A DNA stretch of 64,000 nucleotides from Phytophthora sp. 'mugwort' (lineage: Eukaryota; Oomycota; Peronosporomycetes; Peronosporales; Peronosporaceae). Where the stretch lies: NCBI GenBank assembly GCA_033558025.1, contig JAUCEF010000016.1, positions 3,782,001 through 3,846,000 of the forward strand, in the 5' to 3' direction. The position numbers and the translations under genes were made by a program. Under the pieces are notes generated by a model that saw only the letters and a program-made list of their open reading frames with translations, was not told the origin of the DNA and ran no database searches. How positions within the stretch are numbered: position 1 is the first letter of the stretch; the number at the start of each line of letters is the position of its first letter. Below, one piece after another: positions 12,201 through 22,017 of the stretch.

Positions 12201-12428
12201 TTAACCCCAGGACATGGGAGACTTGTCTGAGTCCTCCTCATAGTCCACGAGGAGCTCTGGAACCTCTACAGGCGGTTCAGGCGCCTTGGGAGTCACCTTG
12301 GACGCCACCTTGGTGGATCCCTTAGAGGCAGACCCTTTGCCAGACGGCTTAGAGCTCTTTGCCTGCTGCTTGGAAGCAACAGGCTTGGCAGGCGCTTTCG
12401 CAACGCTTCTAGACCTTGTCTTGGCCAT
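12201..12428 (-). CDS. Antisense Lys/Ser/Ala-rich ORF inside the gypsy element
   Basis: Starting at the ATG at 12428 and read on the minus strand, a 75-codon frame encodes a basic N-terminal half (MAKTRSRSVAKAPAKPVASK and more Lys/Ser/Ala) and an acidic Pro/Glu-rich end (VELLVDYEEDSD-like), with the stop at 12201. Beyond that single TAA the same frame stays open for about 60 more codons of Ser, Asp and Lys-rich sequence. It lies between pol and the 3' LTR, opposite to gag-pol. Antisense ORFs in this place are known in some plant Ty3/gypsy elements; whether this one is expressed or simply a fragment of another element's gag is unknown. Confidence 0.4.
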   Translation of the reverse strand: MAKTRSRSVAKAPAKPVASKQQAKSSKPSGKGSASKGSTKVASKVTPKAPEPPVEVPELLVDYEEDSDKSPMSWG

Positions 12429-12798
12429 GTTTGAGGCTGACAGGGAAGCCAACAAGAAGAAGAGCACGCGAAAGTGTTCGGGCTCAAAAGGAAATGAGCG
12501 GTCTGCGGAAACTAGCCGCAGCGACGTCGATGTAATTCGACTTGGAGAGTGAAAGGCAGCGACTTCCTTTCCCTCGCCCTGGATGGTCGGTAAACCGAAC
12601 CTAACTGGGGAGGAAGTAACGGGGTAACATGAAGGTGCCAAGTCACTCTTCAGAGCAGGTGTTCCCAAGTACACTAAGTGATGTAGCTAAACATCACTAT
12701 GACCTCGACGGTAATGACGTCATGGATAAGCACCACGAATATGGTACAAAGACCTCAGAGGCACTCAATAGGATAACATAAAAGGGGTCACCTATATA

Positions 12799-13037
12799 CT
12801 CTGCGCAGGATAGACCACCCACCCACTTTTGTGGGAAAAGCTCCGTCAATATTAGGAGTTAGCGACTACGATTTAGATATGCTGCTTCTGTCACCAGTAG
12901 AAAGTCGAGGTTTATGCTAACGACTGCAATTTCGCAGCCTGCAGGGAACCTCCTATACAAATTTCCATTCCAGCAGTGCGACACATTAAATCACCCGCTC
13001 AAAGCATACAAAGAACAAATATAAAAAATGATTGTCA
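12799..13037 (+). repeat. Tc1 left terminal inverted repeat
   Basis: Begins CTCTGCGCAGGATAGACCAC and ends ATGATTGTCA. It is matched in inverted orientation by 14134-14375 with only a few differences, and includes a small internal palindrome (CCCACTTTTGTGGG). Confidence 0.92.
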
Positions 13038-13128
13038 AAATGAAAAATGAGTGGCATCAGACTGGTTACTGGAGCTGGGGGACCGCTGTCCTTTGTGCTG
13101 CCTAGCGGCTCATTATGCAATGTTGCAG

Positions 13129-14131
13129 ATGACAAATAAGAAGAAGCCTCGAGTGACCGAGCACGAGATGGGCGGATTCAAGGGCTTCGAGAAGCTGGGT
13201 TATGCACTCGTGCTGTTGCAAAGAGCACGAGGCGCTGCATTCACACTGCCAGACATGTCACCTCTCCCGCACCGCAACGCCAGGCGTCCAGGGCCAGCCC
13301 CAGCACTCTCCGACCGCGAGACCCGCCGTCTCATCCGCGCCGCAGCCAAGGGCACGTCGTCGGCTCCCCAGCTCAAGACGGAGCCCCAGCTCACCGTCTC
13401 GGTGCGCACCATCCAGCGCACACTAGCAAGGGTGGACTGGTTGGTCTACATCAAGATGGTGATCACGCTCCCCCTAAACCCAGAGGAAATGAAGTGACGC
13501 AAGGCGTGGGCCAGCGCCATGCTGGTGCGCAAAGACATCGGGACCATCTGGGACTCCATTATCTTCTCCGATGAGAACAAGTGGAACCTAGTTGGACCCG
13601 ATGGCTTCCAGCACTACTGGCGTGACCTGCGCAAACCACCCCGCCAGACCAAGCGCCGGCAGGCTGGTGGCGGGTCTGTCATGGTTTGGGCTGGCTTCAG
13701 CTCGCGTGGGGAAGACGCCCCTATTGATCCTTACGGCGAGGCAGAACTCGGATGACTACGTTTTTACGGTCTCCGAGTATCTCCTCCCGTTTGCTCATCT
13801 GAGCTATGGTATCATTTTTATCTACCAGCAGGACAATGCAAGCATTCACGCGTCAAAGCGCACCAAGGCGATTTTTGCTGAGCAAGAGATTAACGTGCTC
13901 GGCTGGCCATTAAAATCCTCAGATCTCAATCCAATTGAGAATTTATGGTCTATTATGAGCAGGAGGATACATGCAAACAGAAAATAATTTGAAAGCGTGC
14001 CGCAGTTAAAGGCAGCACTATATGAGGCCTGGGAATCAATACCCATCGCACTGCTAATGTCGCTCGTTGAGTCCATGCCACGAAGATGCATTGAAGTCTT
14101 AGATAAGAAAGGCAACAAGACGCATTATTGA
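13129..14131 (+). pseudogene. Tc1 transposase, DD34E
   Basis: The ATG at 13129 starts MTNKKKPRVTEHEMGG. An HTH-like region (ALSDRETRRLIRAA, SVRTIQRTLARV) is followed by the catalytic core: Asp in IIFSDENKWNL, Asp in IYQQDNASIHAS, and Glu in SSDLNPIENLW. The Glu lies 35 residues after the second Asp (34 between), hence DD34E. It has an in-frame TGA at 13495-13497, a frameshift near 13745 and an in-frame TAA at 13985-13987. The reading frame otherwise continues to TGA at 14129-14131, just before the right TIR. Not functional as it stands. Confidence 0.93.
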
Positions 14132-14133
14132 CA

Positions 14134-14375
14134 TGACAATCATTTTTTATATTTGGTTGTTGTATGCTTTGAGCGGGTGATCTAATGTGTCGCACTGCTG
14201 GAATGGAAATTTGTATAGGAGGTTCCCTGCAGGCTGCGTAATTGCAGTCGTTAGCATAAACCTCGGCTTTCTACTGGTGACAGAAGCGACATATCTAAAT
14301 CGTAGTCGCTAACTCCTAATATTGACGGAGCCTTTCCCACAAAAGTGGGTGGGTGATCTATCCTGTCGCGGAGGT
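14134..14375 (-). repeat. Tc1 right terminal inverted repeat
   Basis: Inverted match to 12799-13037, including TGACAATCATTTTT and the outer GATCTATCCTGTCGCGGAGG. The TA target duplication follows at 14376-14377. Confidence 0.92.
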
Positions 14376-14516
14376 TAAATATATTCAGTCTTAACTCTAC
14401 CTAGTTTTGATAAAAGTCCCCTAGACCAGGGACTAGTGAACTGCGGTTCACTGAGAATTTATATACTCTCCGGAAGTCACACTTCTTGTGCGCCAGGTGT
14501 TGTGTTCCCCGTCACA

Positions 14517-14950
14517 AAATGCATGTGGTTATGTCGACACAGCGAGCGACAAGAGGACAGGTTCTGTACGTGGACGCACGCGACCGCGGGGCTATTTCTC
14601 GCTTTATTAATCACTCTTTGTGGTTCTAACTGCTACTTCCTCGAGGTTTATAACCAAAAGGGAGTGGATGCTGTGGTTATGACTGTCGAAGAGACCGCAC
14701 AAGTGCAAGAACTTTCGGTAAATTATGGCGATCTATGGTTGAAGGGCTCCCCCAGGCCACCTGCTTGTCGTGGTGGCATGATACAATTTGAAGGAGAGAT
14801 AACCAAGTGATTAAAATGTATATCTAGTACCCGGGCATAGTACGTTAGAAGAGCAATTAACAGACGAATCCGTCAATATCGCGGTTTGATGCATCCTTTC
14901 GAATTGTGACTGAGGTGGGGGGGGGGCATTCATCAAGTTTGACGTACTAG
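14517..14950. other. No recognisable gene
   Basis: Flank of the gypsy element. An ORF overlapping the LTR end (14436-14810) has a hydrophobic stretch (GLFLALLITLC) but no family resemblance I can name. A G10 run lies at 14917-14926. Confidence 0.4.
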
Positions 14951-16013
14951 CTAGTTACAACTATTAGGCGTGCGTGCTACCGCTCGAAGCCCATTCCTGC
15001 GAGCGATATAACAGTGTTGCGTATTGTGCTCCCTGACTGATACGTGACTGCGGAACTCAATTTTGCGTGCGGCTTCGGCGATTGTGACCTCCAAGCCACA
15101 GCGACTGCAATGAGACGTGGTAGATGCTCCCCCTGAACTCCCCTTCAAATTTCTACGAATTCGACGTTTCTTTCGACGGGCTAAACGCCTCACGAAAGGG
15201 TAGGAAGCCTGATAGCGTCGTAGGTGATTTCAAATTCAGTTGAAACAAAAAGGGGCTGGAGACGGAATGCTTCTGCGTAACATTTTGTCAAATCGCACTT
15301 GCTGAACTTCGAGACTACCGCGCTTTTCTCGTCTATATCGGCAAGCACGGCAACAATATGCCAACACGCGATTCGGTATTGACACCTATAACCACTGCAG
15401 TCGTCCTTTGACAGGGTTGCGCGCCGGCGAATGCGAGGAATGCCTGAGGCATTGTACACGTAACTCATGTCTGTTTGAGCATTTGAACAGCATACGATCA
15501 AAAGTCGGCTTGTCATAAACACTTCACGCATCTGGCATGACTTCTAAACCTTGGGTTGTTCAGCGCTTTGCGTTTATTGCGCGTTTGTAACACTCCTCCG
15601 TCATACAAGACCACATTGCGTAAAGAAAGTCAAACGGATGCATACTGCGGAGACCAACGGCTAACTGGAATGATAGACACTCGCCGCGAAGTTGGATGTC
15701 CTGCAGACGTCACCGCATTGATTGCCTCGCGAGCTCGGTAAAATACTGTACGTTTCTACTGACACGGGCAACGTAATCGCTGTCGTGGACTTGGGAGGTT
15801 AGCTCGGTACCAGAAAGCAGACCCTGAGATACACGCCGCACTTGCGAATGTCGGCATTTCGAACATCTGGCGCTTCGTTGGCTTGGCCGTAGCACTGCAA
15901 TTACGCTGATTCAACTCCGTTCTAGCTAGACGCCACCTGCACCTGCCATAATCTTGTTTGCCCACCTCCAGCGGTACATGTAGATAAAGAAACTGCAGTC
16001 TTCTGACGTACAT
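14951..16013 (-). pseudogene. Possible MULE transposase remnant with SWIM-like finger
   Basis: Minus-strand fragments (15190-15531, 15710-16013, 14951-15193) are broken by many stops. The segment around 15345-15412 reads CSGYRCQYRIACWHIVAVL; the spaced Cys and the Cys-X-His followed by I-V-A-V-L recall the SWIM finger found at the C-terminus of many MULE transposases. The end at 14951 is very basic (ARRKKRRIRRN). No DDE core was seen, and no terminal repeats, so this is tentative. Confidence 0.35.
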
Positions 16014-16360
16014 ATCAACTTCCGTTCTTTGCTATTAAGCGCAACCTTGACCGACTGTTTTCCTTCACGGAGGGCATCGTCCTGCATCTTATACACCGCG
16101 TCAATACCGCGTTGGAACCCTTAACCAACTGCAAGCCTCGACACAAGAAATCTTTCCCGGATGACAGTTCGTCTTCTGCAGACGTCGACGACCACTACAT
16201 GTTCTCTCTCAGACACAAAACGGAAAATATGTAATCGGTCTTCGTCCTTTTGTTTTATCATCCGTGATGAAGTGGGATTTATGCACGCGGGTTAAATCTG
16301 TTATACGAAGTAGACCACATTGATTAAACTTTGAGGTCCTTAATAAGTGTTAATAGTCCT
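16014..16360. other. No recognisable gene
   Basis: No ORF of interest and no clear repeat apart from AT-rich lead-in to the 44-bp tandem repeat. Confidence 0.5.
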
Positions 16361-16450
16361 TAATATGGGTCTAAAACGGATATTGCTGTATAAAACGCGG
16401 ACTCGTTAATAAGGGCCTATAAATGGATATTGCTGTACAAATACGGACTC
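16361..16450. repeat. Two imperfect 44-bp tandem units
   Basis: Units 16361-16404 and 16407-16450 share TAATA.GGG.CTA, GGATATTGCTGTA and CGGACTC. Further half-units (GGTCCTTAATAAG, AGTCCTTAATATG) lie just upstream. Confidence 0.75.
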
Positions 16451-17397
16451 TAAAACACAAGAATGCTACTCCGCTCTCCACTATGCTGCTGTGCAGTTTG
16501 AACGGCAGGGTAGTTCCTCCATCGGTGCTCTTTGCCAGGTATGGGATCTATTTGACGGTAGCTAGAAGCCACGTGACCGTTTTGACGAAATACTAATTTG
16601 TTCCCCTGTGGGCTGAGTCGGGGACAGCAGTCACTCTAAGGAATTTCCTTAAAGGAAACAATGGCGATAAGGACTTTAAAGAATAGTGCAGCAGTGCAGA
16701 GTGGTGCAGAGACCTCTCTCTACATAGAGGTTGTACTGTACGAGGTGCTGAACATAATAACGAAACTATCCCTGGTAAACTTACAGTACTTTTATATCGA
16801 GCGGTAGGGAGTCCCTAGTAGGACCGACAAAGTCACGCATCTCGCGCACAGGAAACTGACTCGGTAGGTATAGCCAGGCGGAATTCATACGGAATGTGGT
16901 CAACACCGTCGTACAAGCTGGATGAACTTTTGAGCGCCTACCCGCGCGGATACGATACCCATCGCTTGAAAGTCGATAATCAAGCCGGACTCTACGACAC
17001 GCACGAAACATCAAGCTCGCTAGCAAAAAATACTCAGGTTAGACCGCCATGACGAGTGGCATCCTTCTCCTTTGACTGCTGCTTTTGAGATCCTCATAAT
17101 ATTCCTTAGCTACTTGTGCTACATTGTTGGTGTATTATAGCACAAGTTTGAGGTTCGTGCACGCCGTATTTGGTTACCTCTGGCATAGGTTGAGCTCACT
17201 CAGTCAGTGAGGGACTCCCTTAGCAGATCATTGCGATTGGATCGTATGGTATATGAAAATAGTGCATAGATCTGGTTGAATAGAGTAAGTGGGTAGAGTG
17301 TCGTGAAATTGCTGTGGAGTATGCCCATCTGTCCCAAGAACTCCTGGCTTCTCCGGCATTGCATGCCGCATGCGGGCCAAACTGCAATCGAGAGAGG
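16451..17397. other. Upstream region of the GP42 gene, no gene seen
   Basis: About 0.95 kb with only short unconvincing ORFs. It presumably contains the upstream regulatory region of the elicitor gene. Confidence 0.5.
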
Positions 17398-17411
17398 TCA
17401 TTCCCCAATCT
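17398..17411 (+). promoter_or_regulatory. Oomycete initiator (Inr) element
   Basis: TCATTCCCCAATCT matches the oomycete Inr consensus (YTCATTYYNCAWTTT) well apart from its last bases. It lies 77 bases upstream of the ATG at 17475, a normal distance for an oomycete transcription start. The same core (TTCCCCAATCTGCTC) recurs upstream of the second GP42 copy. Confidence 0.75.
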
Positions 17412-17474
17412 GCTCATCCTCGAGAAGATTACTAAATTCGTTCCAGGCCGTCTTCGACTGTCTTGCTCCCAACG

Positions 17475-19052
17475 ATGGTGTACACGCCAAGCGCTTATCT
17501 CATCTCCGCTGTTGTGACCCTCGTGGCTCAGCAGGCGTCTGCCGGGTCACTCTACTACGGTGCCGTGACCGTCTCGGACACGCAGAATGAGATCACCGAC
17601 AAGTTCCCGGCTTACGGTATGGATGTGGCCGACCAGGACTGCGCCGTACAGGTGACGGTGGACCCGACGCTGCCCAACATTACCACGATTCTACCGGAGC
17701 CGGTGGAGTACCCGGATCTGCTTGCAAATCTGACCACGGCGCCGGCTGAGCCTGTGTTCACCAAGGTTGGTGAGGCTGATCTGTCTGAAGAGTGCCCGAC
17801 TAACGAGGCCGATCATGACGCCTACCTCACCGTGGCAACTCCTTGGACTGCACCGATCAAGACCGGTGTTGAGACAACCCCCAAGGACTGCGCCACTGGC
17901 TGGGATGCAAATGCTTCTCAGGCAAAGATCGAGAAAAAGCGTCGCCTCGAGGCCAATGCCAACACGGACATCGCCAGGCTTGAGGCCTTTTTCGGCACCA
18001 AGATGGTGATGACCCTAAATGATCTACCATCGATGGCTGTGCACAACCCATCGCCTTGGACTGGCCCGTACTGGCCCACGTATCAGGACAGTATCAACGT
18101 TATGTGGAGCGAGGGACAGCCGAGCGCTGCTGAGAAATACGCCCGGGCTTTTGGCAAGGACGTGACAACCTTCATGGACGCCGTGTCGAGAAAGAACGGC
18201 ATTGACTCACAAAGCCGTCGCAGGGTGTGCACTTCGAACGCCGATTGCTCCACTTTGACGGACGGCAGCGAGTGTGCCATTCGTGACGGCAAGACGTCGG
18301 GCTACTGTATTCCCACGTGGTTCGGTATCTGCCACGCCTGGGCTCCGGCTGCTATTCTGGAGGCTGAGCCCAACTGCCCCGTTACGTACAACGGCGTGAC
18401 ATTCCAGCCCATTGACCTGAAGGCTCTGGTGTCATCAGTCTACGACGGTTCTCGTGTGTCTACGGTATTCACTGGTGCTCGTTTCAATGGCGGCCCGGAC
18501 TCCGTCGACTGGTACGGTCGTCACCAGAACAACGCCTTCCGCGACTTGAACCCTGCCTACTTCCACATTGCCAACGCCAACATTCTGGGTCTATTAAACT
18601 CCACTTATGTTGTGGACGTAACGGCCGGTGCAGAGGTGTGGAACCAGCCTGTGCGTGGTTTCAAGGTGTACGAGCAGACTAAGATGTCGCTCAGGAAGGC
18701 CGCCCAGACTTTCTATGGTCTGCAAAAGTACCCATGGAATGCTGCTGCCAAGAGCATCATGTACGTGAAGTCGCGTCTTTCGTGGATCGTTGAGACGTAC
18801 ACGGACGGTGGCCTGGTTTCCTCGGGTGCCATCAACCAGTTCACGACTGGCAAGTACTACTACTACCTTCTGGAGCTTGATGCTGCTGGCGAGATCATTG
18901 GCGGTGAGTGGGTATACGACTCCGATAGCGACCACCCGGACTTCTTGTGGCTGCCGAGGGCGAAGCCACTTGCCGACACTGTGACCAGTACCGGTCTGAG
19001 CTATGCGGACGTAAGCATGCTCCTGGAGAAGTCGGTGGCGTGCTCTGCTTAA
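17475..19052 (+). CDS. GP42-type Ca2+-dependent transglutaminase elicitor (Pep-13)
   Basis: Intact 525-residue protein. The ATG at 17475 is preferred over the upstream TTG because it follows the Inr and opens a signal peptide (MVYTPSAYLISAVVTLVAQQ, cleavage likely after ASA). The family cross-links proteins at the cell wall, joining Gln to Lys. Residues 388-400 (18636-18674) read VWNQPVRGFKVYE, the exact Pep-13 motif recognised by parsley and potato as a microbial pattern. The probable catalytic Cys is Cys286 in GICHAWAPA (inferred from family). A Cys-rich stretch (VCTSNADCSTL..ECAIRDG) precedes it, and N-glycosylation sites (NIT, NLT, NST) are present. It is the only clearly intact host gene in the window, with no intron, flanked by transposons. 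Two damaged relatives lie at 26.6 and 55.3 kb. Confidence 0.97.
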   Translation: MVYTPSAYLISAVVTLVAQQASAGSLYYGAVTVSDTQNEITDKFPAYGMDVADQDCAVQVTVDPTLPNITTILPEPVEYPDLLANLTTAPAEPVFTKVGEADLSEECPTNEADHDAYLTVATPWTAPIKTGVETTPKDCATGWDANASQAKIEKKRRLEANANTDIARLEAFFGTKMVMTLNDLPSMAVHNPSPWTGPYWPTYQDSINVMWSEGQPSAAEKYARAFGKDVTTFMDAVSRKNGIDSQSRRRVCTSNADCSTLTDGSECAIRDGKTSGYCIPTWFGICHAWAPAAILEAEPNCPVTYNGVTFQPIDLKALVSSVYDGSRVSTVFTGARFNGGPDSVDWYGRHQNNAFRDLNPAYFHIANANILGLLNSTYVVDVTAGAEVWNQPVRGFKVYEQTKMSLRKAAQTFYGLQKYPWNAAAKSIMYVKSRLSWIVETYTDGGLVSSGAINQFTTGKYYYYLLELDAAGEIIGGEWVYDSDSDHPDFLWLPRAKPLADTVTSTGLSYADVSMLLEKSVACSA

Positions 19053-19201
19053 GTTGCACCTTTTTTCGTATGTGAATGTTACTACTACTACGCAGTGTAG
19101 TAGAGTCACTGGCACATAAATATACGTCTTGCATAAAGTATACGCATACAATTTGTGTGTGTAGGTACCCGTTGCTGCGCCCAACACGCCGCGTCACATT
19201 T

Positions 19202-19257
19202 TTAGTTTAAAAGTTCGTTTTGTTTTGAGTATCACACAAAACGAACTTTTAAACTAA
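19202..19257. repeat. Perfect 22-bp hairpin downstream of GP42
   Basis: Arms 19202-19223 (TTAGTTTAAAAGTTCGTTTT plus GT) and 19236-19257 are perfect inverted repeats with a 12-base loop. It lies 150 bases after the GP42 stop. It could be a small MITE or an element affecting 3'-end formation; the sequence alone does not decide. Confidence 0.85.
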
Positions 19258-19359
19258 CACCACAGGTTACCGAAGCCCTCCCCAGGACCGATGTCATCAG
19301 GTGCGTTACTGTGCCTTTATCAGTGTAAATTGTAGTCCCTCATTCACCACGCCTTATAT

Positions 19360-20060
19360 CGTACTGTACAACCTGAGATTGTGTCCCATTCCTCAAATAA
19401 TGCTCCACCCCCGAAAAATTGCGATAGTGCCCCATCCCTCTAATAATGCCCCACCTCTGATTTTAATTATCAGAATTATCAGATGCATAAATCAACGGCA
19501 AGTGCATTGGCCATTGGCGAGTCCTAGGTCACCTTCCTCGATGAGGACGCCGGACGAGCTCAGGGAATAGCTTTTCACCTATCATTGTCAATTTCTAGTC
19601 GTGGCGATGAAGCGCAAGTTCACGGTGCAAGAGAAGCTGTCTGTAGCCATTGGAGGCCCGAACGTCCGAGGGTTTGCCAATAAGCATAAGCTCGACAGGG
19701 AGACTGCTCGCAAGCGGATGGGCCACTGGAGCCCGCCAGAAGCGAGCTCCAGCTGTCAACAGCGGTGACTATCGTCGCAGTGGTAGTGACCGATTTGTCG
19801 TGCCCGACGAACTTAATTCACGCTGCTGGAGAGGATCGAGACGCAGCGATTCCGATGATGGCGAGTCTTTTGTCGACACAATTGCCGAGACAGATGTCTA
19901 ACGACATGCTCGAAGCACACGAGAACAAGGACTTCCTAACTAAACACGACTCACATTGACAATTTGACGGGTTTTAATACCCCATCCCTTTAATGGTGCC
20001 CCACCTGTAATAGTTCCCCATGTGTAACGTACCGGTAGTGCCCCACGGGGTACTTTATCA
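19360..20060 (+). mobile_element. Small pogo/CENP-B-like transposon fragment with GCCCCA repeats
   Basis: A short HTH-coding remnant (19607-19768) is flanked on both sides by repeated units of the form TAATG/AATAG-TGCCCCA(C/T)CC: about 19385-19455 on the left and 19978-20052 on the right, in the same orientation. After the HTH, frames at 19650-19901 and 19765-19959 continue the broken coding region. No catalytic domain remains. A similar GTGCCC-type pattern occurs at 28645-28730, before another pogo-like N-terminus. Confidence 0.55.
19607..19768 (+). pseudogene. Pogo-type HTH fragment
   Basis: The ATG at 19607 gives 53 codons beginning MKRKFTVQEKLSVAIGG and containing VRGFANKHKLDRETARK, the look of a Psq/CENP-B helix-turn-helix used by pogo transposases to bind their ends. 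The frame then stops; the related sequence continues in other frames (SGDYRRSGSDRFVVPDEL). Inactive remnant. Confidence 0.55.
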
Positions 20061-20273
20061 TTTTTCCCGGAGATCAATTGCACAATAAGGTACATTCGTT
20101 AAAAATAAAAAATAAGTCAGGTCATCGGTTGATGGAGATTATGCACCAAAATCGTGAATCGTGCGCCCCGGCACGGCAACAACATAACGCCGGATTGCGG
20201 TTGTTGGCGTGAACTTGGCAGCGACCAGACACCTACTGTGGTCCAACCGTGCGTGATGGGAAACATGAGAAAT

Positions 20274-20437
20274 ACTCTTTAAAACTAAAAATTCGCAGAC
20301 ACTTCATGGTGTTATCGCCCGGGTATTTATTTCTACGTAGAAATACTCGCCCGGGTATTTATTTCTACGTAGAAATACTCTACGTAGAAATGGCGATAAC
20401 ACCATGAAGTGTCTGCGAATTTTTAGTTTTAAAGAGT
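20274..20437. repeat. Foldback element with tandem palindromic core
   Basis: Perfect 46-bp arms (20274-20319 and 20392-20437) enclose two exact copies of a 32-bp unit (20316-20347 and 20348-20379), each containing the palindrome TATTTCTACGTAGAAATA, plus a third half palindrome. The whole 164 bp can fold into a long cruciform. Probably a MITE; no clear target duplication was found. Confidence 0.85.
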
Positions 20438-21837
20438 TATGTGGATTTCACTTGGAGCTGAGCATGTAGAACGATTCGAACTACACTCACGTCATTTGCG
20501 TCTGTTCAGTTTGTCCTTAAATCCACCCAAAACAATTGATGCAAGCGACTACCATGTCGTCCTTCACCACTCCCACATGGAACGCAGGCTTCGCCGCAAG
20601 CCGACGATAAAAAACACGCAGGAAGGCCGAAGTCCGGTGGATATTATTATAAAGGGTTAACTCAGTTTGCGTCTATGCAAACACAAGCCGAGGTGGCCAA
20701 AAATGCATTAAAGCACTATTTGAATGTTAATTGCGACCGTGGAGATGGAGGCTGGTCAAAACAACGAGTCTATAGTGGAAAAATCAGCATCAAGCCAGAG
20801 TTTAACAAAGACATTTAAGAGGTTGTAGGTTATTGAAACTGCTAGTGGCAAAATCCCTGCGGCGAATGAGCACGCCATGCATGAAAGTACCGTGTTTGTA
20901 TTTTGATGTTGATATTTGATCGTTCCTTTACGAATGTTATGGTCTCGTGAACTAGCACTGTTCTTTGTTGCTGCTTGTGGCGCTGTACCATGTAATCCAT
21001 GGCATGGATAGCAAAATTGATCTATTATAGATAATAATGCACCCACATAAATTACAGACGACATCATGCCTCATCGGAGATCCCACCCAAAACTCTATGC
21101 CACGCAATCGCATCGAGATCGTTGGTGTGCAATACATAAAACCCACGGAAGCGTAAAAAAAACGCATATTGATGCACAGTCTATCCAGGCCTTTTCGACT
21201 TAACGGTTTGGCATTGCTTGGATGTGCCTGTTGCATCGCTCCAAAAGTTGTGCTTCGTACAACCTTTTCTCTCGGAGAAGCGTACAGTTACAAAATGTTC
21301 GCCACGGTACTAAGAAGTCCAATATTATACATGTACTACGTACATTATAGATCCAGAGAGAGGGGGGGGGGGCAAGCTTGTTCAGCAGTAAAGGCATGCA
21401 TTCATGTACCAATAATACATCATTGAAAGTGGTAACGCATAACTTCTCAAGAGGAGGGGGTGAAAGTCACATAAAACGACTAGCATAGGGAAGCGTTTCC
21501 GAGCCATAGTGAACCCGCGCGGGGAGCCCGCGAAGCAGGGCCGATCGGTATTTACGGAGGCGGGCCAGCGCCTAGCATTTCAGCGAGCGGTGCCTTACAC
21601 TGAGCCGATCAGCCGCGTGAGCCTTTGCGAAGGAGCCGCGATGACATCGGTCCGTGAGAGGGCTAGGGTAAAGGGAGACTCGCACTACAAAAGTAAGTTA
21701 AATCTAAAATGTGACTTGCGACGGTATACGTAATCCTGCCATACATCTTTTTTTTCTCAAAGTACGTTTTGTTATCAAAGGTCTTATGCGGTTCCAGTGA
21801 CTGAGTTTTTTTAGTTGTATTGTACTATTAAATGTTA
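20438..21837. other. Mostly non-coding; one GC-rich ORF
   Basis: Contains a GC-rich ORF at 21509-21733 (74 codons, Arg/Ala-rich) that stands out from AT-rich surroundings and could be a gene or element scrap. A G11 run lies at 21362-21372. Nothing else could be assigned. Confidence 0.4.
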
Positions 21838-22017
21838 TACTAGTAGTTATCACGGTTGGAAAGTAAGTAAGTAAAATGTTTCATCGTCCAATCAAATCAA
21901 ACCTTCGAAGGTTGCCAATACTTCCCTTCAAAACGAGGAAAGTTTGAAAGTAGGGCCGCAGGCTTGATCTGATTGGCTGTTCACAAAAGTAGTTGGCTTG
22001 ATTTTATTGAAAGAAAT

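Larger units (their letters stand above)
12799..14375 (+). mobile_element. Tc1-type (DD34E) DNA transposon
   Basis: A 1577-bp element with near-identical terminal inverted repeats of about 240 bp (12799-13037 and 14134-14375), flanked by TA on both sides (12797-12798 and 14376-14377), the target duplication of Tc1/mariner elements. It encodes one broken transposase. It sits inside the gypsy 3' LTR, so it is younger than that insertion. The long, well-matched TIRs contrast with the damaged transposase, suggesting fairly recent mobilisation, possibly in trans. Confidence 0.93.
5367..14516 (+). mobile_element. Ty3/gypsy chromovirus, near full length, with nested Tc1 transposon
   Basis: Two similar LTRs (5367-5672 and 12615-14516, the latter interrupted) bracket gag, reverse transcriptase, RNase H, a zinc-binding domain, integrase and a chromodomain, in the order typical of Ty3/gypsy chromoviruses. 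The LTRs start TGTAACGG (left) or AGTAACGG (right) and end CCCCGTCACA. A purine-rich tract (TGGGGAGGAAG) lies just before the 3' LTR. Coding frames are interrupted many times, so this copy is inactive. The five bases flanking the two LTRs do not match, so no target duplication was confirmed. The 3' LTR was later split by a Tc1-type element at 12799-14375. Without that insertion the element is about 7.57 kb. Confidence 0.93.
12615..14516 (+). repeat. Gypsy 3' LTR, split by a Tc1 transposon
   Basis: The LTR runs 12615-12798 and resumes at 14378-14516, ending GTCACA like the 5' LTR. Removing 12799-14375 and one TA leaves about 323 bp. It restores the order CACCTATATA then AATATATTCAGTCTTA, which aligns to CACCTATAC then ATATATTGAGTCTTA in the 5' LTR. 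This alignment fixes the insertion site. Confidence 0.88.

Noticed and set aside
12429..12674. Upstream extension of the antisense ORF into the LTR
   Set aside because: The extended N-terminus is LTR sequence; the ATG at 12428 begins the compositionally distinct Lys/Ser/Ala-rich part.
18594..19187. 197-codon minus-strand ORF
   Set aside because: It lies antisense to the intact GP42 gene and is explained by its codon usage; the second GP42 copy gives a similar antisense ORF.
19385..20052. Repeated GCCCCA units considered as a CRISPR-like array
   Set aside because: Irregular spacing, no constant-length spacers, eukaryotic context, and association with a pogo-type HTH.
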